Origin: an uncultured Acidimicrobiales bacterium | Lineage (GTDB): Bacteria; Actinomycetota; Acidimicrobiia; Acidimicrobiales; Iamiaceae | Assembly: GCA_937926025.1 (NCBI GenBank) | Contig: CALANQ010000415.1 | Span: 1-8,374 of the forward strand | Length of the DNA stretch: 8,374 nt | Direction: 5' to 3' | In this document: positions 1 to 6,203 of the stretch, one piece after another | Position numbering within the stretch: the first letter of the stretch is position 1 | Layout: each line of letters begins with the position of its first letter | The notes under the pieces: generated by a model | Database searches by the model: none | Seen by the model: only the letters and a program-made list of their open reading frames with translations | Told to the model about the DNA's origin: nothing | Program-made: the position numbers and the translations under genes

Positions 1-712
1 CTCCGACCGGACCCGCACCGGCGTGCTGGTCGGCACGCCGCGCTACATGGCGCCCGAGCGTCTGGCGGGCCGACCCGCCACGCCGGCCAGCGACCTGTAC
101 AGCGCGGGCGCGGTGCTGGCGGAGGCGCTCGACGGTCGCCCGGACGCGGACCCGGCGCTGCGCGCCGTCGCCGCCCGGGCCACCTCCGCCGATCCCGCCG
201 CCCGCTACGCCTCGGCGGCAGCGATGGCCGCCGCGGTGGGCGCCGCCGACACCGATCCGACGTGGGCCGGGGCTGCACCCGTCCCCGATGCCGCGCGGGA
301 GGGACCCGGTGGGGGCGCGGCGACGGTCGCGGCCGCGGCGGGGGCGACGGAGACGATCGCCACCCCCGGCCCGCCCACGGCGGTGCTCGAGCGCGAGCCG
401 ACCGACCGCCGGGGACGGTCCACGGCGGTGATCCTGGCCGTCGTCCTCATCGTCGCCGCCCTCGCCGTCGGTGCCTTCGCCCGGGGAGGCGGATCCGACG
501 GCGGACCGGTGACGTCCGGGTCCACGACGACGCCGTCGACCGCCGCCGCCACCACCACCACCACCGAGCCGGTCGCCACGACGACGACGGCGACGCCGCC
601 GGCGACCGTGGCGCCCACCAGCCCCGCCCCCACCGCACCGACCGGCCCGGCACCCAAGGCCGATCCGAAGGGGAAGGCCGGCGGCAAGGACAAGGGCGGG
701 CCCAAGGGCTGA
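1..712 (+). CDS. Ser/Thr protein kinase, C-terminal part (5' end outside window)
   Basis: The 3' end of a membrane-anchored Ser/Thr protein kinase; 236 residues are visible, read in frame from base 2. Numbering from the first full codon, residues 11-19 are GTPRYMAPE, the P+1 loop and APE motif (subdomain VIII). DLYSAG at 31-36 is subdomain IX with its conserved Asp. DPAARY at 64-69 holds the subdomain XI Arg. A Gly/Ala/Pro linker follows, then an Arg-rich stretch and one hydrophobic helix at about 141-160. The outer tail is rich in Thr, Ser and Pro and ends in Lys/Gly repeats. This matches the family layout of an inner kinase, one helix and an outer sensor or wall-contacting tail. The catalytic loop and ATP site lie upstream, so activity cannot be judged. 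The segment between subdomains IX and XI looks shorter than usual. The stop is TGA at 710-712. Kinase family assignment is firm; substrates are unknown. Confidence 0.9.
   Translation, partial: SDRTRTGVLVGTPRYMAPERLAGRPATPASDLYSAGAVLAEALDGRPDADPALRAVAARATSADPAARYASAAAMAAAVGAADTDPTWAGAAPVPDAAREGPGGGAATVAAAAGATETIATPGPPTAVLEREPTDRRGRSTAVILAVVLIVAALAVGAFARGGGSDGGPVTSGSTTTPSTAAATTTTTEPVATTTTATPPATVAPTSPAPTAPTGPAPKADPKGKAGGKDKGGPKG
551..589 (+). repeat. Trinucleotide repeat tract inside the kinase tail
   Basis: Five ACC units (551-565) and four ACG units (578-589) encode the poly-Thr runs of the outer kinase tail. It is an in-frame low-complexity tract, so copy-number change would lengthen or shorten the Thr run without a frameshift. 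Confidence 0.6.
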
Positions 713-770
713 GCCGCGGTGGTCCCGACCCGCCGCTCCCGGTGGCACGCTGGTGCGACCACGTCGGCGA

Positions 771-776
771 AGGAGG
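771..776 (+). promoter_or_regulatory. Ribosome binding site deciding the CocE-type start
   Basis: AGGAGG ends six bases before GTG at 783. It supports that start over the in-frame GTG at 753, which has no Shine-Dalgarno sequence and would add an implausible Arg-rich decapeptide. Confidence 0.75.
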
Positions 777-782
777 GCCCCG

Positions 783-2474
783 GTGAGCGAGCACGACGCG
801 GTGGCGCCGGACCGGCCGTGGCGACGACCGGGACGGGCGGCGTACGCGCGGGAGCGGATCCGCGGCATCGTCCGGCCCCGGGTGGAGGTGGTCGAGCCCC
901 AGCCCGGCGAGCTGATCGCAGAGGTCGACCGGGAGGTGGTGACCCGCGACGGCACGGTCCTGCGGGTCAACGTCTACCGGCCCGCCGGGTCCGAGCCGGT
1001 GCCGGTGCTGGTGAGCGCCCACCCGTACGGCAAGGACGACCTGCCGCGGAGGGTCCGAGGCGGGCGCTGGAAGGTGTCGTTCCAGTACCGGGTGCTCCGC
1101 CAGACGGCGCCGGTCCGGTTCTCCTCGCTGACCACCTGGGAGGCGCCCGATCCGTGGTGGTGGGTGCAGCAGGGGTACGCCGTGGTCAACGCCGACCTGC
1201 GCGGCTGCGGCACCTCCGACGGCACCGGCTCGCTGCTGTCCCGGCAGGAGGCCGAGGACGTCCACGACCTGGTGGAGTGGGCCGGGTCGCAGGCGTGGAG
1301 CACGGGCGCGGTCGGTCTGCTCGGCGTGTCCTACCTGGCGCTCTCGCAGTGGGGAGCGGCCGCCACCCGGCCGCCGTCGCTGCGGGCGATGGTGCCGTGG
1401 GAGGGCTTCACCAGTGCGTACCGGGGCCTGCTGCGGCCTGGTGGCGTGGCCGAGGACGGGTTCCTGAAGCTGTGGAACGTCGGGCTCCGCAAGACCCGGC
1501 AGCGGTACTCGCTGCTGGAGGAGAGCCGGCGGCGCCCGCTGCACGACGATTGGTGGCGGTCCCTGGAGCCGGACCTCGAGGCGATCGAGGTGCCGGCGCT
1601 CATCTGCGGGAGCTTCTCGGACAACAACCTGCACAGCCGGGGTTCGATCGACGGGTTCGAGCGGATCAGCTCGGTGGAGAAGCACCTCCACACCCACCGC
1701 GGCGGCAAGTGGGCCACGTTCTATGACGACGCCGCCAAGGACGTGCAGCTGCGGTTCCTCGACCGGCACCTGCGCGACGGCGATGCCGTCCTGCCTCGGG
1801 TGCGCCTCGAGGTGCGGGACCGTCGCGACGGCATCGTCGAGGTGCGCGACGAGGAGACCTGGCCGCTGGCGCGCACGGTGTGGACGCCCCGCTACCTGAC
1901 GGCCGCCGGGTTGGCCGAGGAGCCACCCGCCGCCGCGGGCGATGCCTCGTTCGCGCTGCGAGGCGGCGGCCTCCGGTTCGGGTGGACGCTGCCCGAGGAC
2001 CTGGAGCTGACCGGGCCGATGGCGCTGCAGCTGTTCGTCGGGCTCGACGGCACCGACGACGCCGACCTGGTGGTGGGCGTCGAGCTGTGGCGGGCGGGGC
2101 GGTTCGTGCCGTTCGAGGGGTCGTACGGCTTCGGGCGGGACCGGGTTACGACCGGCTGGCAGAACGTCGCCCTCCGCGCCCTGGACCCGGAGCGGTCCCG
2201 GCCGTTCCAACCGGTCCCGTCCTGCACGCAGCGCCAGCCGGTCGCCGCCGGGGCCGTGGTACCCGTGGACATCGCGCTGGGTCCCTCGGCGACCCGGTTC
2301 CACACCGGCGATCAGGTCCGGTTGGTGGTCGCTGGCCGGTGGCTGTCACCCCGCAACCCGATCACCGGGCAGTTCCCGGCGCACTACCGGACGGCCACCC
2401 GGGGCACCGCCACGCTGCACTGGGGTCCGGACCGGCCGGCGCACCTGCTGGTCCCGGTGATCCCCCGGCGCTGA
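783..2474 (+). CDS. CocE/NonD-family serine hydrolase (peptidase S15-like)
   Basis: A complete 563-residue alpha/beta hydrolase of the CocE/NonD type, a family of esterases and acyl-peptidases related to X-Pro dipeptidyl peptidase. The N-terminus carries the family-like strand TRDGTVLRVNVYRPA (about 54-68). HPYGKDD follows near 80 and NADLRGCGTSDG at 136-147. The nucleophile elbow is GVSYLA (181-186), making Ser183 the probable nucleophile. SFSDNNLHSRGS around 277-288 offers Asp280, and HRGGKW offers His305; both are proposed by family resemblance. The C-terminal 180 or so residues match the jelly-roll domain of this family (GPMALQLFVG near 411, DQVRLVVAGRW near 510-520). No signal peptide is seen, so it is probably cytosolic. 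Length is normal for the family. Its own ribosome binding site and a 70-base gap separate it from the kinase gene, so co-transcription is possible but unproven. The substrate cannot be read from the sequence; cocaine esterase activity should not be assumed. Confidence 0.92.
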   Translation: MSEHDAVAPDRPWRRPGRAAYARERIRGIVRPRVEVVEPQPGELIAEVDREVVTRDGTVLRVNVYRPAGSEPVPVLVSAHPYGKDDLPRRVRGGRWKVSFQYRVLRQTAPVRFSSLTTWEAPDPWWWVQQGYAVVNADLRGCGTSDGTGSLLSRQEAEDVHDLVEWAGSQAWSTGAVGLLGVSYLALSQWGAAATRPPSLRAMVPWEGFTSAYRGLLRPGGVAEDGFLKLWNVGLRKTRQRYSLLEESRRRPLHDDWWRSLEPDLEAIEVPALICGSFSDNNLHSRGSIDGFERISSVEKHLHTHRGGKWATFYDDAAKDVQLRFLDRHLRDGDAVLPRVRLEVRDRRDGIVEVRDEETWPLARTVWTPRYLTAAGLAEEPPAAAGDASFALRGGGLRFGWTLPEDLELTGPMALQLFVGLDGTDDADLVVGVELWRAGRFVPFEGSYGFGRDRVTTGWQNVALRALDPERSRPFQPVPSCTQRQPVAAGAVVPVDIALGPSATRFHTGDQVRLVVAGRWLSPRNPITGQFPAHYRTATRGTATLHWGPDRPAHLLVPVIPRR

Positions 2475-2517
2475 GGCGACGCGGACGGCGGGCGCGTCAG
2501 GCGGGTCCGTGCTCAGC
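2470..2517. terminator. Candidate bidirectional terminator between convergent genes
   Basis: The 38-base gap between the two convergent stop codons can fold from either strand. GCTGAG (2470-2475) pairs with CTCAGC (2512-2517), and each arm contains one gene's stop codon. Inside, GACGCG (2478-2483) pairs with CGCGTC (2493-2498) across nine bases. There is no T-tract, so it is not a classical intrinsic terminator; high-GC actinomycetes often lack one. The call rests on position and symmetry only. Confidence 0.35.
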
Positions 2518-3460
2518 TGGTGAGCACCTCGGCACGGGCGAGCGCGGCGGCCCCGACCGTGCCGGCGTCGTCACCCAGGGCGGACACGGCGAAGCGCAGG
2601 TCCGGGTTGGCGTGGAACAGCCAGGGCCGGGTGGCCTCCTCGATGCGCTCGGCCAGCGGGTCGCCCAGCTTCTCGTCCATGCCGCCGCCCCCCGCGCCCT
2701 GCGTGGCGTCGAGTAGGTTCGCCACCGACGCCAGGCCGATGCCGAGCGCCTCCACCGCCCCGTCGAACAGCTCGGTGGCGACCTCGTCGCCGTCGTCGAG
2801 CGCCCGCGCCCACACCTTGGACGTGGCCCGCTCCTTGTGCTCGTGGTGCTGGATGGCGAACAGGGACGTGGCCCGCCCGGAGTCGGCGATGGCTCGGGCT
2901 GCCGCGGTCATCGACCGGCGGCCTGCGTACGCCTCGATGCACCCCCGGTGCCCGCAGCTGCACAGGGGGCCGTTGGGGTCGATGGTCATGTGCCCGAACT
3001 CGCCCGCCGCGCCGCCGGAGCCGTGGTACGGCCGACCTTCGAGGATGAGCGCGCCGCCGATGCCGGTCCCCAGCCACACGCCCATGACGTTGCGGCCCTC
3101 CCGGGCGGTGCCGGCGACGAACTCGCCGAGCAGGCCCACGTCGACGTCGTTGCCGAGGGCGACGGGCACGCCGAGCGCGGCGCCGAGGGGACCGGCGAAC
3201 TCCAGCGGCGCCTCCCATCCGGGCAGGTTCGGCGTGCGCACGACCTGGCCGTCTCGGACCGCGCCGGGGATCCCGACGCCGACCGCGGCGATCTCCTCGC
3301 CCCCGGTGGCCTCGCGGATCGCGTCGACGATGACCTCGACGGTCTCGTCCGGGCCGCCCTGCGGCGTGGGCTGCTTGGCCCGGGCCCGGACCCGGTGGTC
3401 GTCGTCGACGATCCCGATCCCGATGTTGGTTCCTCCGATGTCGACGCCGACGGTCAGCAC
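2513..3460 (-). CDS. ROK-family sugar kinase, probable glucokinase
   Basis: A 315-residue ROK kinase, expected to phosphorylate a hexose, most likely glucose, with ATP in the cytosol. DIGGTN (7-12) is the phosphate-binding loop. GND at 103-105 gives the probable catalytic Asp105. GEFGH (153-157) with Cys167, Cys169 and Cys174 (C-S-C-G-H-R-G-C-I-E) forms the ROK signature and zinc site. The C-terminal SALGDDAGTVGAAALA matches the family end. There is no N-terminal helix-turn-helix, so it is an enzyme of the ROK family and not a ROK repressor. The GTG start at 3460 has AGGAGG seven bases upstream and overlaps the end of the GH15 gene by seven bases, implying translational coupling. An ATG at 3467 is out of frame. 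One oddity: where most relatives have a hydrophobic strand leading into GGG, this protein has DATQGAGGGG (251-260). Glucose specificity is inferred from family and from the GH15 neighbour; fructose, mannose or N-acetyl sugars remain possible. Confidence 0.9.
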   Translation of the reverse strand: MLTVGVDIGGTNIGIGIVDDDHRVRARAKQPTPQGGPDETVEVIVDAIREATGGEEIAAVGVGIPGAVRDGQVVRTPNLPGWEAPLEFAGPLGAALGVPVALGNDVDVGLLGEFVAGTAREGRNVMGVWLGTGIGGALILEGRPYHGSGGAAGEFGHMTIDPNGPLCSCGHRGCIEAYAGRRSMTAAARAIADSGRATSLFAIQHHEHKERATSKVWARALDDGDEVATELFDGAVEALGIGLASVANLLDATQGAGGGGMDEKLGDPLAERIEEATRPWLFHANPDLRFAVSALGDDAGTVGAAALARAEVLTS

Positions 3461-5316
3461 GGCGCATCCTCCTGGTGTTGGGGGTCGGGTCGCCCGCGTG
3501 GCGGGCCGGTGCGGGTCTCGACGCCGTCGGCCCGCCGGGCGTGGCCGCTGTGGTCGGCGAGGGTGATCGCGGTGTTGATGATCGCGGTGTGCGAGAACGC
3601 CTGTGGGAAGTTCCCGAGCAGCCGGCCCGACGACGGGTCGTACTGCTCGGCTAGCAGGCCGACGTCGTTGCGCAGCCCGAGCAGGCGCTCGAACCGGGCT
3701 CGGGCCTCTTGATGGCGGCCCTGCAGCGCCTGCACGTCGGCGAGCCAGAACGTGCACAGCAGGAACGTGCCCTCGCCTCCGGGCAGGCCGTCGACGGTCG
3801 ACTCCGGTCGGTAGCGGAGCACCAGGTCGTCGATCACCAGCTCCTGCTCGATGGCGGCCACGGTGCGGGCCACCCGGGGGTCGGTCACCGGGAGGAAGCC
3901 GACGAGCGGCACGAGCAGCAGGCTGGCATCGAGCTCCCTCGAGCCGTACGACTGGACCAGCCGACCGTCGGCGTCGACGCCGTGCTCGAGGACGTCGCGG
4001 TGGATCTCCTCGCGCAGCGCCCGCCACCGGTCGACGGGACCGTCGAGGCCGTACTGCTGGGCCGTGCTGATGGCCCGGTCGGCGGCCACCCAGGCCATGA
4101 CCTTGGAGTGGGTGAAGTGCTGTCGGGGACCCCGGACCTCCCAGATCCCCTCGTCGGGCTCCCGCCACGCGCCTTCGAGGTGGTCGAGCAGGACGCGCTG
4201 GAGCTCCCAGGCGTCGTCGTCGAGCGCCAGGCCGCTCAGCGCGCCCTGGTGGAGGGCGTCGACCACCTCGCCGTAGACGTCGAGCTGGAACTGGCCGGCC
4301 GCCGCGTTGCCCGCCCGGACGGGCGCGGATCCCTCGTAGCCGGGCAGCCAGCCCAGCTCCCGTTCGCCGAGGTCCCGCTCGCCGGCCAGGCCGTACATGA
4401 TCTGCAGGTCCGCGGGGTCGCCCGCCACCGCGCGCAGGAGCCAGTCGCGCCACGCCAGCGCCTCGTCGGTGTGGCCGGCGTCGAGCAGCGCGGTGAGCGT
4501 GAACGTCGCGTCGCGGAGCCAGCAGTACCGGTAGTCCCAGTTGCGGACGCCGCCCAGCTCCTCGGGCAGGGAGGTGGTGGCCGCTGCGCAGATGCCGCCG
4601 GTGGCCTCGTGGGTCAGCCCCTTCAGCACGGTCAACGAGCTCCGGACCTCGTCGGCCCACGGCCCGTCGTAGGTGGTCTGGCTGGACCACTCGTGCCACC
4701 AGGCCTCGGCCGCCCGGATGGCGCCGGCGGCCTCGGGCGGTTCGGGGCACGGCTCGTGGGACGGGAACCAGGTGAGCGTGAACGGCACCTGCTGGCCGGC
4801 GCGCACCGTGAACTCCCCGACGGAGCGCCGCAGGTCGCCGTCGCCCTCGCCGTGCAGGTCGATGGGGCTGGCCAGGCGGAGCGCGTCGGGGCCGGCGATC
4901 GCCAGCCAGGCGCCGTCGACGGTGCGCACCCAGGGCACCACCGACCCGTACCCGAACCGGGCGATCAGCTCCGTCCGCATCCGCACCGTGCCGCGACGAC
5001 CCTCGACCACACGGACGATGTCGAGGTGGGCGTCGCGGGGCGGCATGCAGTCGATGACGGCGACCTCACCGTCGGCGCACTCGAACGTGGTCTCGAGCAC
5101 CAGCGAGTCGCCTCGGTAGCGGCGCTGGACCCGGGTCACCTCGCCCTCGGGAGCGAGGAGCCAGCGTCCGTTCTCCCGGCGCCCGAGCAGCGCGGCGAAG
5201 CAGGCGGGGGAGTCGAAGCGGGGGAAGGTGAGCCAGTCGATGGAGCCGTCGGTGCCGACGAGCGCTGCGGACTCGAGGTCCGAGAGCAGCGCGTACTGCT
5301 CGATCGGGAGGCTCAC
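3454..5316 (-). CDS. Glycoside hydrolase family 15 protein (glucoamylase/trehalase-like)
   Basis: A 620-residue GH15 enzyme, expected to invert and release glucose from an alpha-glucoside such as trehalose, maltooligosaccharide or dextrin. The N-terminal beta domain begins with YALLSDLESAALVGTDGSIDW (first part about 8-28), as in bacterial GH15 proteins. The (alpha/alpha)6 barrel contains NWDYRYCWLRDA (259-270), GIWE (390-393), HFTHSKVMAW (400-409), GEGTF (514-518) and LGNFPQAFSH (567-576). By alignment from memory with fungal glucoamylase, Glu393 is the likely general acid and Glu515 the base. There is no signal peptide, so it is probably cytosolic, which fits trehalose or glycogen breakdown better than outside starch. 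The last 30 or so residues are a polar tail that also carries the next gene's ribosome binding site. The GTG start at 5316 has GGAG seven bases upstream. An in-frame GTG at 5373 (639 residues) has a stronger site, but the extra codons use rarer third bases. Operon partner: the ROK kinase, overlapping by 7 bases. Confidence 0.9.
   Translation of the reverse strand: MSLPIEQYALLSDLESAALVGTDGSIDWLTFPRFDSPACFAALLGRRENGRWLLAPEGEVTRVQRRYRGDSLVLETTFECADGEVAVIDCMPPRDAHLDIVRVVEGRRGTVRMRTELIARFGYGSVVPWVRTVDGAWLAIAGPDALRLASPIDLHGEGDGDLRRSVGEFTVRAGQQVPFTLTWFPSHEPCPEPPEAAGAIRAAEAWWHEWSSQTTYDGPWADEVRSSLTVLKGLTHEATGGICAAATTSLPEELGGVRNWDYRYCWLRDATFTLTALLDAGHTDEALAWRDWLLRAVAGDPADLQIMYGLAGERDLGERELGWLPGYEGSAPVRAGNAAAGQFQLDVYGEVVDALHQGALSGLALDDDAWELQRVLLDHLEGAWREPDEGIWEVRGPRQHFTHSKVMAWVAADRAISTAQQYGLDGPVDRWRALREEIHRDVLEHGVDADGRLVQSYGSRELDASLLLVPLVGFLPVTDPRVARTVAAIEQELVIDDLVLRYRPESTVDGLPGGEGTFLLCTFWLADVQALQGRHQEARARFERLLGLRNDVGLLAEQYDPSSGRLLGNFPQAFSHTAIINTAITLADHSGHARRADGVETRTGPPRGRPDPQHQEDAPC
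3468..3473 (-). promoter_or_regulatory. Ribosome binding site of the ROK kinase, inside the GH15 gene
   Basis: Minus-strand AGGAGG lies seven bases before GTG 3460 and within the last codons of the GH15 gene. This supports reinitiation of ribosomes finishing GH15. Confidence 0.8.
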
Positions 5317-5421
5317 CGGCCGGCTCCGTGGCGGCCTGTTCGCCTCGGTGGCATCGGCCCAACCTACCGGCACGGTGCGCCCCTCCGTCGGAGCGACGGT
5401 CAGGCCGACCGGCGCGTGGGG

Positions 5422-5435
5422 CTGCGGCTCCGCAG
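5422..5435. repeat. Short perfect inverted repeat upstream of GH15
   Basis: CTGCGG-CT-CCGCAG is a tight 6-bp inverted repeat in the leader between operator 1 and the GH15 start. It could be a small RNA hairpin in a GH15 leader or a protein site; nothing more can be said. Confidence 0.35.
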
Positions 5436-5447
5436 GCGGAGAGGGCG

Positions 5448-5476
5448 TTGACAGGTTGCGACCGACGGGTTACAAA
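5448..5476 (+). promoter_or_regulatory. Sigma-70-like promoter pointing antisense into tetR
   Basis: TTGACA (5448-5453, full match to the -35 consensus), a 17-base spacer, then TACAAA (5471-5476, four of six -10 positions). Transcription would start near 5483 and run rightwards, antisense to tetR and towards the alpha/beta hydrolase at 6204. Operator 1 covers the spacer and the -10 box. A 6-bp GC hairpin at 5490-5507 sits just after the predicted start and could attenuate it. I see no convincing plus-strand gene before 6204. Confidence 0.5.
5456..5475. promoter_or_regulatory. Operator 1, probable TetR binding site (copy downstream of tetR)
   Basis: TTGCGACCGACGGGTTACAA is an imperfect palindrome: half-site TTGYRACC, four-base centre, GGTTACAA. 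It differs at two of 20 positions from the copy at 6150-6169, upstream of tetR. A TetR dimer typically binds a palindrome of this size. It lies about 140 bases upstream of the GH15 start at 5316 and within a plus-strand promoter. Binding by the local TetR protein is inferred from the matching site at the tetR promoter. Confidence 0.65.
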
Positions 5477-5489
5477 TCGTGCGGAGGGG

Positions 5490-5507
5490 CGCGGGAGGGA
5501 ACCCGCG
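5490..5507. terminator. GC-rich hairpin just after the tetR stop
   Basis: CGCGGG (5490-5495), six-base loop, CCCGCG (5502-5507); a G-T pair extends it. It begins eight bases past the tetR stop codon on the minus strand, a natural place for a terminator, but has no U-tract. On the plus strand it would form in the first bases of a transcript from the 5448-5476 promoter. Confidence 0.35.
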
Positions 5508-5514
5508 TGCGGGG

Positions 5515-6129
5515 TCAGGGAGGGGGTGCGTGGTGATCGATCAGCTGCTGGATGATCACGGCCACCTGGGCCCGGACGGCCTCGCGGTCCGACGGCCGCA
5601 GGCCCGCCGATGCCAGCCACCAGTCCTCCAGGAACGCCCAGCCGGAGGTGAGCGCCATCAGGGCGGCGCCGAGCGCCCGGGGATCGACCGGCTCGCCGGG
5701 TGCGGGGTCCGGCACCGGGCTGGTGTCGTCGACGGCATCCGGGGCGAGGCGGCGCAGGTGGGTCTCGAAGCCGGGGAACCGGTCGATGTCGTCGCGCACC
5801 GACGCGCTGGCCACGGTGCGGGCCAGGGCGGAGAACGCGGCCCGGTGGTCGGCCATGTAGGTCATGCCGGCGACGAAGCCGGCGGCGGGATCGTCGCCCT
5901 CGGCGATGGCGTCGGCGTAGCGCTCGGCGGTGCGCTTCACCACCTCGGCCAGCAGCCGGTCCTTCGTCTCGAAGTGGCGGTGCACCACAGAGTGCTGGAC
6001 GCCGGCGCGCTCGGCGACGTCGCGCACCGACACCTCCGCCGGCAGCCGCTCGGAGAGCAGCTCGTCGGCGGCCTGGAGGATCTCCTCCCGCACCACCTCG
6101 CCCTTGCGGTACGGACCTCGCGTCGCCAC
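5515..6129 (-). CDS. TetR/AcrR-family transcriptional regulator
   Basis: A 204-residue one-component regulator. The N-terminal DNA-binding domain is clear: EEILQAADELL helix, then SVRDVAERAGVQHSVVHRHF (34-53) as the helix-turn-helix, followed by ETKDRLLAEVV. The C-terminal ligand-binding and dimer half is divergent, as usual, so the inducer cannot be predicted. It ends HHAPPP. Start choice: GTG 6129 has minus-strand GGGGAGG nine bases upstream. An in-frame ATG at 6147 would add six residues (210 in all) but has no ribosome binding site and lies two bases from the operator. The gene is divergent from the alpha/beta hydrolase. The palindrome at 6150-6169 lies in the shared promoter region and recurs downstream of the gene at 5456-5475, which suggests autoregulation plus control of one or more neighbours. 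Repressor function is the family norm and is inferred. Confidence 0.92.
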   Translation of the reverse strand: MATRGPYRKGEVVREEILQAADELLSERLPAEVSVRDVAERAGVQHSVVHRHFETKDRLLAEVVKRTAERYADAIAEGDDPAAGFVAGMTYMADHRAAFSALARTVASASVRDDIDRFPGFETHLRRLAPDAVDDTSPVPDPAPGEPVDPRALGAALMALTSGWAFLEDWWLASAGLRPSDREAVRAQVAVIIQQLIDHHAPPP

Positions 6130-6203
6130 CGGCTTCGACCTCCCCATCGTTGTGACCGACAGGTTACAAAACCGATCTTCTCGACCCCACCAGGAGCACG
6201 CTG
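6130..6203. promoter_or_regulatory. Divergent tetR/hydrolase control region
   Basis: This 74-base intergenic stretch holds the tetR ribosome binding site (minus-strand GGGGAGG, 6145-6139), operator 2 (6150-6169) and the hydrolase ribosome binding site (AGGAG, 6192-6196, seven bases before ATG 6204). If the -10 boxes over the operator are used, both mRNAs would have leaders of about 25 bases. Promoter placement is tentative. Confidence 0.5.
6150..6169. promoter_or_regulatory. Operator 2, probable TetR binding site (tetR/hydrolase divergent region)
   Basis: TTGTGACCGACAGGTTACAA is a nearly perfect palindrome: TTGTGACC and GGTTACAA differ from exact complementarity at one pair, with a four-base centre. 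It sits between the divergent tetR and hydrolase starts and overlaps candidate -10 boxes for both: TACAAA (6165-6170, plus strand) and TAACCT (6166-6161, minus strand). No good -35 is visible for either. Bound repressor would block both genes. Confidence 0.7.

Larger units (their letters stand above)
5377..5492. repeat. Perfect 11-bp inverted repeat bracketing operator 1
   Basis: GCGCCCCTCCG at 5377-5387 and CGGAGGGGCGC at 5482-5492 are exact reverse complements, 94 bases apart, with the operator and promoter between them. On the minus strand the 5377-5387 arm reads CGGAGGGGCGC, a possible ribosome binding site for the upstream GH15 start (GTG 5373). It could be chance in GC-rich DNA. Confidence 0.5.

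Noticed and set aside
746..751. CACGCT as a -10 box for the CocE-type gene, similar to CAGACT before the sulfatase
   Set aside because: The spacing to the start is reasonable, but there is no -35 match and the hexamer is too weak to call in DNA this GC-rich.
753..782. Upstream GTG start of the CocE-type gene at 753
   Set aside because: It would add the Arg-rich decapeptide MRPRRRRRAP, translated across the true ribosome binding site. No Shine-Dalgarno sequence precedes it.
2140..2160. GGTTACGACC inside the CocE-type gene as a third TetR operator
   Set aside because: Only one half-site resembles the operator; the opposite half does not match TTGYRACC, and it lies within coding sequence.
447..2303. 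618-codon minus-strand open frame opposite the CocE-type gene and kinase tail
   Set aside because: Composition is Arg/Pro/His/Gln-rich without any recognisable fold, and it covers two well-supported plus-strand genes. It is an antisense shadow.
3461..4750. Upstream extension of the ROK frame to a 745-residue protein
   Set aside because: The open frame continues past GTG 3460 only because stops are rare at this GC content. The upstream part is Arg-rich noise inside GH15, while GTG 3460 has an ideal ribosome binding site and begins just before the DIGGTN motif.
3709..5451. 580-codon plus-strand open frame opposite GH15
   Set aside because: It mirrors the GH15 codon positions on the opposite strand and shows the Val/Asp/Gly/Arg/His-rich composition typical of antisense frames in high-GC genes. 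No domain is recognisable.
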